DNA from: Streptomyces hygroscopicus subsp. hygroscopicus | Lineage (GTDB): Bacteria; Actinomycetota; Actinomycetes; Streptomycetales; Streptomycetaceae | Assembly: GCF_030269125.1 (NCBI RefSeq) | Contig: NZ_BSSM01000003.1 | Coordinates: forward strand, 372,001-436,000 | Length of the DNA stretch: 64,000 bases | Direction of reading: 5' to 3' | In this document: positions 59,699-64,000 of the stretch, one piece after another | How positions within the stretch are numbered: position 1 is the stretch's first letter | Layout: each line of letters starts with the position of its first letter | Position numbers and translations under genes: made by a program | The notes under the pieces: model-generated | What the model was told of the DNA's origin: nothing | The model's input: only the letters and a program-made list of their open reading frames with translations | Database searches by the model: none

Positions 59699-59765
59699 AC
59701 TCTGACATCAGAGTGACGACAGAGACTGACATCGGTGCTACGGTGATGTCACGGACTGACATCAC
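59699..59765. promoter_or_regulatory. Multiple operator-like repeats before the epimerase-like SDR
   Basis: ACTCTGA-ca-TCAGAGT (59699-59714) and GTGATGTC-N7-GACATCAC (59743-59765) are two perfect dyads. GACATC occurs three times in 60 bases (plus once in reverse), suggesting cooperative binding of a dimeric regulator. Confidence 0.6.
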
Positions 59766-59808
59766 GGCTCCTCGCCCCGGTGGGGAGCCCGCAGCAGGAA
59801 GGAACGCC

Positions 59809-60732
59809 ATGCGCGTCTTCGTCACCGGAGCCTCCGGACACGTCGGCTCCGCCGTCGTCCCCGAACTCCTCGAAGCGGGACACCACGTCATCGGGCTGGC
59901 CCGCTCGGACAAGTCCGCCGCCTGGTTGACGGCTGCCGGTGCCGAGGTGCACCGGGGCGACCTCGACGATCTCGACGGCCTCGCCGCGGCCGCCGCCGCG
60001 GCCGACGGCGTCGTCCACCTGGCCTTCAAGCACGACGCCATGTTCGCCGGCGACTTCGACGGCGCGATCGCGGCCGATCTGCGCGCCATCGGCACCCTCG
60101 GGGACGCGCTCGCCGGCACCGGCAAGCCATTGGTGGCCACCTCGGGGACAGTGGTGTTCGCCTTCGCGGGACTGCGGGAGGCCCTCACCGAGGCCGACGC
60201 GCTCGACGGGGGCCCACGGATCGACGCCGAGAACGCGGTGGTCGCACTCGCCGAACGCGGCATCCGCTCGTCCGTCGTCCGGCTCACTCCGACCGTGCAC
60301 AGCACACTCGACCACAACGGCTTCATCCCGACCTTCATCTCCATCGCCCGGTCCAAGGGCGTCTCCGCCTACGTCGGCGACGGGGCCAACCGCTGGCCCG
60401 CCGTGCACACGCTCGACGCGGCACGCCTGTACCGGCTGGCGCTGGAATCCGCGCCGGCGGGATCACGGCTGCACGCCGTCGACGACGAAGGGATCACCTT
60501 CCGTCAGATCGCCGAAGCCATCGGGCGCGGCCTGGACCTCCCCGTGGTCAGCATCCAGCCGGCCGAGGCCGAGGCCCACTTCGGCTTCCTGAGCGCCCAT
60601 GCCCAGGCCGACAACCCGTCGTCGAGCGCGCTGACCCGGGACCTCCTGGGATGGAAGCCCGTCCGGCCCGGCCTCGTCGACGACCTCGGCCAAGGCCACT
60701 ACTTCGACGCCCCCGCGACCACCCCGCGCTGA
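59809..60732 (+). CDS. NAD-dependent epimerase/dehydratase-like SDR
   Basis: This 307-residue extended short-chain dehydrogenase begins MRVFVTGASGHVGSAVVPEL (GxxGxxG) and continues HVIGLARSDKSAAWLTAAGA, GVVHLAFKHD and LVATSGTVVFAF. The usual Tyr-x-x-x-Lys is not obvious, as in several atypical members that act as reductases or sugar-independent oxidoreductases. The C-terminus has HTLDAARLYRLALE and SALTRDLLGWKP, typical of the family. GGAAGG precedes the ATG. Operator-like repeats lie directly upstream, so it is tightly regulated. It may be co-transcribed with the esterase that follows 97 bases later. Confidence 0.88.
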   Translation: MRVFVTGASGHVGSAVVPELLEAGHHVIGLARSDKSAAWLTAAGAEVHRGDLDDLDGLAAAAAAADGVVHLAFKHDAMFAGDFDGAIAADLRAIGTLGDALAGTGKPLVATSGTVVFAFAGLREALTEADALDGGPRIDAENAVVALAERGIRSSVVRLTPTVHSTLDHNGFIPTFISIARSKGVSAYVGDGANRWPAVHTLDAARLYRLALESAPAGSRLHAVDDEGITFRQIAEAIGRGLDLPVVSIQPAEAEAHFGFLSAHAQADNPSSSALTRDLLGWKPVRPGLVDDLGQGHYFDAPATTPR

Positions 60733-60829
60733 GCCCGCCCCTTCTCCGTCCGCCCGCCCCCCGCGCGTCCAGACGACCCACCATCCCTTGCACGACCGGC
60801 TGCTGTGCAGCCGCGAGGAGACGAACGAC

Positions 60830-61813
60830 ATGAACACCCAGAACACACACGAGCGGATCGACCCCGAACTCGCCGAGGCCCTGAAGGCGGTGCCGATGAC
60901 GGAGGCGGGGGTGTTCGACCTCGGCGACCTGGAGGGCACACGCGCCGGCGTCCGCGCCTTCGCCGAGGCGATCGCGGCCCAGATACCGGATGAGCCGTCC
61001 GTGTCCGTCGAAGAGGTCGACGTGGTCCGCCCGGACGGATCCACCCTCTCCCTCCGGCTGCTGCGGCCCATCGAGGCGGCCGGGCCGCTTCCGGTGCTGC
61101 TCTGGTTCCACGGCGGGGGGCAGGTCCTCGGATACGCGGCCCAGGACGATCCCACCCTCAAGCACCTGGTCCGGGAGGTCGGCTGCATCGTCGCCTCCGT
61201 CGACTACCGGCTCGCGCCGGAGGCTCCCGCCCCGGCCGCCGCCGAGGACGGACTGCTCGCCTATCGCCGGCTCCGCGGTGAGGCAGGCGCGCTCGGCATC
61301 GACGAGGGCCGGGTCGCCCTGGCCGGGCAAAGCGGGGGCGGCGGCATCGCCGCGGCCACCGCGCTCATGATCCGCGACCATGGCGAGCCGGCGCCGCTGT
61401 TCCAGGCGCTGAGCTACCCGATGCTCGACGACCGCAACACCACCGCTTCGAGTCACGAGGTCACCGGCATCGGCATCTGGGACCGCGCGACCAACATCCT
61501 GGCCTGGAACCTGATCCTCGGGGACCGCACCGGCGCCGACGAGGTGCCGCCGTACTGCGCGCCCGCACGCGCGAGCGACCTCACCGGCCTGCCGCCCACC
61601 TTCATGGCGGCCGCCGAACTCGACGTCTTCCGCGACGAGGACCTGAGCTACGCGACCAGGCTCCAGGCCGGCGGCGTGCCCGTCGAACTGCACCTGTACC
61701 CCGGCGCCTACCACGCCTTTGACCTCTTCGCCCCCGAAGCCTCGGTGAGTGCCGCGTACGCCCACGCCTGGTACGGCTATCTGCGCCGCCAGTTCTCTGC
61801 CCGTCAGTCCTGA
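60830..61813 (+). CDS. Alpha/beta hydrolase, HSL (acetyl-esterase) type
   Basis: The 327-residue esterase belongs to the hormone-sensitive-lipase-like family. Motifs: oxyanion-hole HGGG in VLLWFHGGGQVLGY, nucleophile Ser in VALAGQSGGGGIAAA (GxSxGG), catalytic Asp in AAAELDVFRDED, and catalytic His in YPGAYHAFDLFAP. All residues are intact. An N-terminal cap helix precedes the core. GAGGAGA lies before the ATG at 60830. It may share a transcript with the SDR before it. The interval 61814-62012 to the convergent XRE-cupin gene has no gene. Confidence 0.93.
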   Translation: MNTQNTHERIDPELAEALKAVPMTEAGVFDLGDLEGTRAGVRAFAEAIAAQIPDEPSVSVEEVDVVRPDGSTLSLRLLRPIEAAGPLPVLLWFHGGGQVLGYAAQDDPTLKHLVREVGCIVASVDYRLAPEAPAPAAAEDGLLAYRRLRGEAGALGIDEGRVALAGQSGGGGIAAATALMIRDHGEPAPLFQALSYPMLDDRNTTASSHEVTGIGIWDRATNILAWNLILGDRTGADEVPPYCAPARASDLTGLPPTFMAAAELDVFRDEDLSYATRLQAGGVPVELHLYPGAYHAFDLFAPEASVSAAYAHAWYGYLRRQFSARQS

Positions 61814-62012
61814 GCGGAGGGCTCGCGCCCCAGCCGCGCGGTGCCGGCCGACAGGCCGTCACCCGGGCCTGATACCGCCGCCCGCTCCCGCCGACATGCG
61901 AACCGCGCCCACGCCCTGACAACGCCAACGGCCGTACGGGTCCCTCGTACCCGCGCGCGCCGAGCGGACGGCGGCGGTACACATGCGTGGTGGCCTTCCC
62001 GCCGTGCGCGCG

Positions 62013-62621
62013 TCACTCGGGGCCCGCTGCGGTGCCGTCGCGCCGTACGGTCCGGGCCCGGAGGTGCGCGCGCTCTCCCTGGTGGCCCAGGAGGCTGAGG
62101 ATCTCGACGGGGTTCTCGTCGGCGTTGCCGAACCAGTGGGGGGTGCGGGTATCGAATTCGGCCGCTTCACCGGGCCCCATGACCAGGTCCTTGTCCCCCA
62201 GGACCAGGCGCAGGCGGCCGTCGAGGACGTAGATCCACTCGTAGCCCTCATGGCTGGACTGCTCGGGCTCGGGTGAGCGCATCTTGGGCGAGATGATCAG
62301 TTTGTACGCTTGCAGGCTTCCCGCTCGCCGAGTCAGGGGCAGCATGGTCATGCCGTGGCGGGTGACGGGCTTGAGCCGCAGGCGGGGATCGCCGGTCTGC
62401 GGCGCCCCGATGAGTTCGCCGATGTCCACGCGCAGCTCGCGCGCCAGAGGGAGCAGCAGTTCGAGGGTGGGGCGGCGCTGACCGCTCTCCAGACGGGAGA
62501 GCGTGCTCAGGGAGATCCCGGTGGCCTGGGCGAGGAAGGTCAGCGACAGGTTGCGCTGAGTGCGCAGCCCTTTCAGGCGGGGCCCGACCGCCTCCATCGT
62601 CGATGCGGTCTCTTCGTCCAT
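62013..62621 (-). CDS. XRE-cupin transcriptional regulator
   Basis: This 202-residue regulator has an N-terminal XRE helix-turn-helix (GPRLKGLRTQRNLSLTFLAQ and SLSTLSRLESGQRRP) and a C-terminal cupin (about 110-190, SSHEGYEWIYVLDGRLRLVL and DTRTPHWFGNADENPVEILS). Relatives such as PuuR-type proteins sense a small metabolite through the cupin. AAGGTAGGGG precedes the ATG. It is divergent from an internally deleted MFS transporter gene with a 110-bp gap, so it probably used to control that transporter. Confidence 0.92.
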   Translation of the reverse strand: MDEETASTMEAVGPRLKGLRTQRNLSLTFLAQATGISLSTLSRLESGQRRPTLELLLPLARELRVDIGELIGAPQTGDPRLRLKPVTRHGMTMLPLTRRAGSLQAYKLIISPKMRSPEPEQSSHEGYEWIYVLDGRLRLVLGDKDLVMGPGEAAEFDTRTPHWFGNADENPVEILSLLGHQGERAHLRARTVRRDGTAAGPE

Positions 62622-62731
62622 GCCCCTACCTTGCCACCGCAGCAAGGATCTTTGCATGTTGATCGGCGTGGTCCGACTGTGTCGAGCAGGCGCCCCGACG
62701 CGGGCGATGACACAGGACAGGAGACCGTGCG

Positions 62732-63217
62732 ATGACCCGAGGCAACTCGCCCACCGCCCCGGCGGGTGGGCCTGATACCACGCCGGCGCCGCCGACCGGT
62801 GCGATGGTGGGCGTTCGCCGCGGCTCGGTGGCGGCGGCCGGGGTGGTTCTGGTGCTGACGCAGCTGATGTTCGTCGTGGACACCTCGATCGTGAACGCGC
62901 CCCTGCCCGACATCGGCCGCGAACCGGGCTTCTCCAGCACCGGTCTGTCCTGGGTGGTCACCGCCTACGCGCTGGCCTTCGGCGGGATGATCCTGCCGAG
63001 CGGCAGGGTCGGCTCCATGATCGGCCCTCGCCGCGCCCTCGTGGGCCTGCAGCAACTCGGCGGCGCCATGGGCCTGGCCGTCCTCACCAGCGTCCTGGCC
63101 ACCACCGGCGGCCTGGGCGCGACCCTCTTGGCCACCGCGGCCTTCCCGCCGGCCGGGCTCATCCTCTTCGGCGTGTGGGCCCGCCGCACACCCGCCCCCG
63201 ACACCACCCACGCATGA
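62732..63217 (+). pseudogene. MFS transporter with a large internal deletion
   Basis: The 161-codon frame is open but is a fusion of two distant parts of an EmrB/QacA-type transporter. Residues 30-100 are the N-terminus (LTQLMFVVDTSIVNAPLPDI, WVVTAYALAFGGMILPSGRV, IGPRRAL). The frame then jumps straight to QQLGGAMGLAVLTSVLATTG, which normally lies about 270 residues later in the eleventh or so helix. The joint is near codon 107. Only about four of fourteen helices remain, so transport is not possible. It is divergent from the XRE-cupin regulator. Confidence 0.8.
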
Positions 63218-63246
63218 CCCTGCCCTGCCGTCCGAAGGAGTCCGTG

Positions 63247-63882
63247 ATGACCGAGAACGACCCGCGTTTCAGTGCCGCCTTCTGGGACCGGCGCTACAGC
63301 GGCACCGGCCAGGTGTGGAGCGGTGAGCCCAACTCCGCGCTCGTCGAGGAGGTCTCGCCCCTCGCGCCCGGGGCGGCGCTGGAGGTGGGATGCGGTGAGG
63401 GCGCGGACGCCATCTGGCTGGCCGGACAGGGCTGGCAGGTCACCGGCGTCGACTTCTCCTCCCAGGCCCTCCACCGGGCCGCCGGGCACACCCCTGCCCA
63501 CCTGGCCGGCCGCATGACCTGGCAGCAGGCGGACATCCGCCGCTGGCAGCCCGGCGAAAGGCCCCTCTACGACCTGGTCACCACATCCTTCAGCCACTTC
63601 CCCCCACCGGTGCGGGAAGCGGTCTTCGCAGCCCTCGCCGCCCGGGTCGCCCCCGAAGGGCACCTGGTGATCGTCGGCCACCACCCCGGCGACCTCAACA
63701 CCGCCATGCCCCGCCCGGCCGACGCCGGCCTCTTCTACACCGCCGACGACCTCGCAGCCCACCTCCCCGGACACGAGTGGAAGGTCCTCACCCGAACCGC
63801 GCGCCCGCGCGCGGCCACCACACCCGACGGCACGCGGGTGACCGTCCACGACACCGTCCTCACCGCCCGCCGCACCCGCTGA
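63247..63882 (+). CDS. Class I SAM-dependent methyltransferase, TehB/thiopurine-like
   Basis: The 211-residue methyltransferase starts with the typical FWDRRYSGTGQVWSGEPN lead of TehB-like and thiopurine-type enzymes. Motif I is ALEVGCGEGADAIWLAGQGW, the acidic residue of motif II lies in VTGVDFSSQAL, and the motif IV region is YDLVTTSFSHFP. Members methylate small electrophiles such as tellurite, or thiols. ATG 63247 follows GGAG at seven bases; GTG 63244 is also possible. It follows the broken MFS gene by 29 bases and precedes an SDR by 32. Confidence 0.9.
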   Translation: MTENDPRFSAAFWDRRYSGTGQVWSGEPNSALVEEVSPLAPGAALEVGCGEGADAIWLAGQGWQVTGVDFSSQALHRAAGHTPAHLAGRMTWQQADIRRWQPGERPLYDLVTTSFSHFPPPVREAVFAALAARVAPEGHLVIVGHHPGDLNTAMPRPADAGLFYTADDLAAHLPGHEWKVLTRTARPRAATTPDGTRVTVHDTVLTARRTR

Positions 63883-63914
63883 ACGACCGCACGACGGAGA
63901 AAGAAGCACGATCA

Positions 63915-64000
63915 TGAACAAGGACCTCGCCCGGCAGACCGCCCTGGTCACCGGAGCCACCGCGGGCATCGGCCGCGCCACCGCCCTGGCCCTGGCCGCA
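63915..64000 (+). CDS. SDR family oxidoreductase, 5' part only
   Basis: The window ends 28 codons into a short-chain dehydrogenase: the cofactor motif LVTGATAGIGRATALALAA is present. GGAG lies 17 bases before the ATG with AAAGAAG closer. It is 32 bases after the methyltransferase on the same strand and may be co-transcribed. Confidence 0.8.

Noticed and set aside
1..64000. CRISPR arrays, tRNA or rRNA genes, intact insertion sequences, telomere ends
   Set aside because: No regularly spaced repeats, no cloverleaf-like sequence and no rRNA stretches were recognised; the only transposase is broken, and no tandem palindromes of a telomere are seen.

Overview
The window is very GC-rich, with GC-rich third codon positions, GGAGG-type ribosome binding sites and frequent GTG starts. 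Its gene content is typical of Streptomyces: an SsgA-like protein, two XRE/MmyB-type regulators, a LAL-type LuxR regulator, an SpoIIE-type phosphatase and a tap-tpg telomere-replication pair. The tap-tpg pair implies a linear replicon, most likely a chromosome arm or a large linear plasmid. The mix of regulator/enzyme pairs, single metabolic genes and broken genes fits an accessory arm. No rRNA, tRNA, CRISPR array or intact insertion sequence was seen.

Layout. 1-7.0 kb: a cut-off flavin monooxygenase, a WD40 remnant, an M20 peptidase, a lineage-specific hypothetical protein and a FUSC-type membrane protein. 7.0-8.7 kb: an IS630-type transposase relic, a GNAT acetyltransferase and decayed DNA. 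8.7-14.8 kb: small redox and stress units, namely LysR with a medium-chain reductase, an NmrA-like reductase beside a broken HxlR regulator, VOC and DUF6000 proteins, and MerR with an SDR around a perfect palindromic operator. 15-17.7 kb: a small zinc-ribbon protein, an XRE/MmyB regulator and an SpoIIE phosphatase. 17.8-20.6 kb: tpg and tap. 21.0-30.4 kb: a tightly coupled operon of permease, two DUF1989 proteins, a biotin-dependent urea/guanidine carboxylase, allophanate hydrolase and a TetR regulator. Together these form a pathway from guanidine or urea to ammonia and CO2. A 22-bp palindrome in front of the operon is a candidate TetR operator.

30.9-37.1 kb: a secreted ThuA-ricin lectin protein, a PHP-phosphoesterase relic, a PAP2 phosphatase, a histidine-kinase-like protein lacking the phospho-acceptor His, and a MarR/MFS pair. 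37.1-41.9 kb: a DyP peroxidase carrying an encapsulin targeting tail, overlapping the encapsulin shell gene, then a second XRE/MmyB regulator and an orphan CHASE3/HAMP histidine kinase. 42-50.9 kb: a truncated MarR, a P450, a frameshifted alpha/beta hydrolase, an SDR, an LLM flavoprotein, a Tat-exported AbgB-like amidohydrolase, a divergent metallo-amidohydrolase and a YceI protein. 51-58.9 kb: the LAL regulator, a secreted cupin, a coiled-coil/winged-helix protein, an SsgA-like protein, a GMC oxidoreductase, a small unknown protein and a methyltransferase. 59-64 kb: a small unknown protein, an epimerase-like SDR, an HSL esterase, an XRE-cupin regulator, an internally deleted MFS gene, a TehB-like methyltransferase and the start of another SDR.

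The most interesting signals are regulatory. A CAGCAAGTAA-like element lies in front of both XRE/MmyB genes, the DyP-encapsulin operon, the orphan histidine kinase and the secreted cupin. A separate 17-nt element is shared by the promoters of the LAL regulator and the GMC oxidoreductase.
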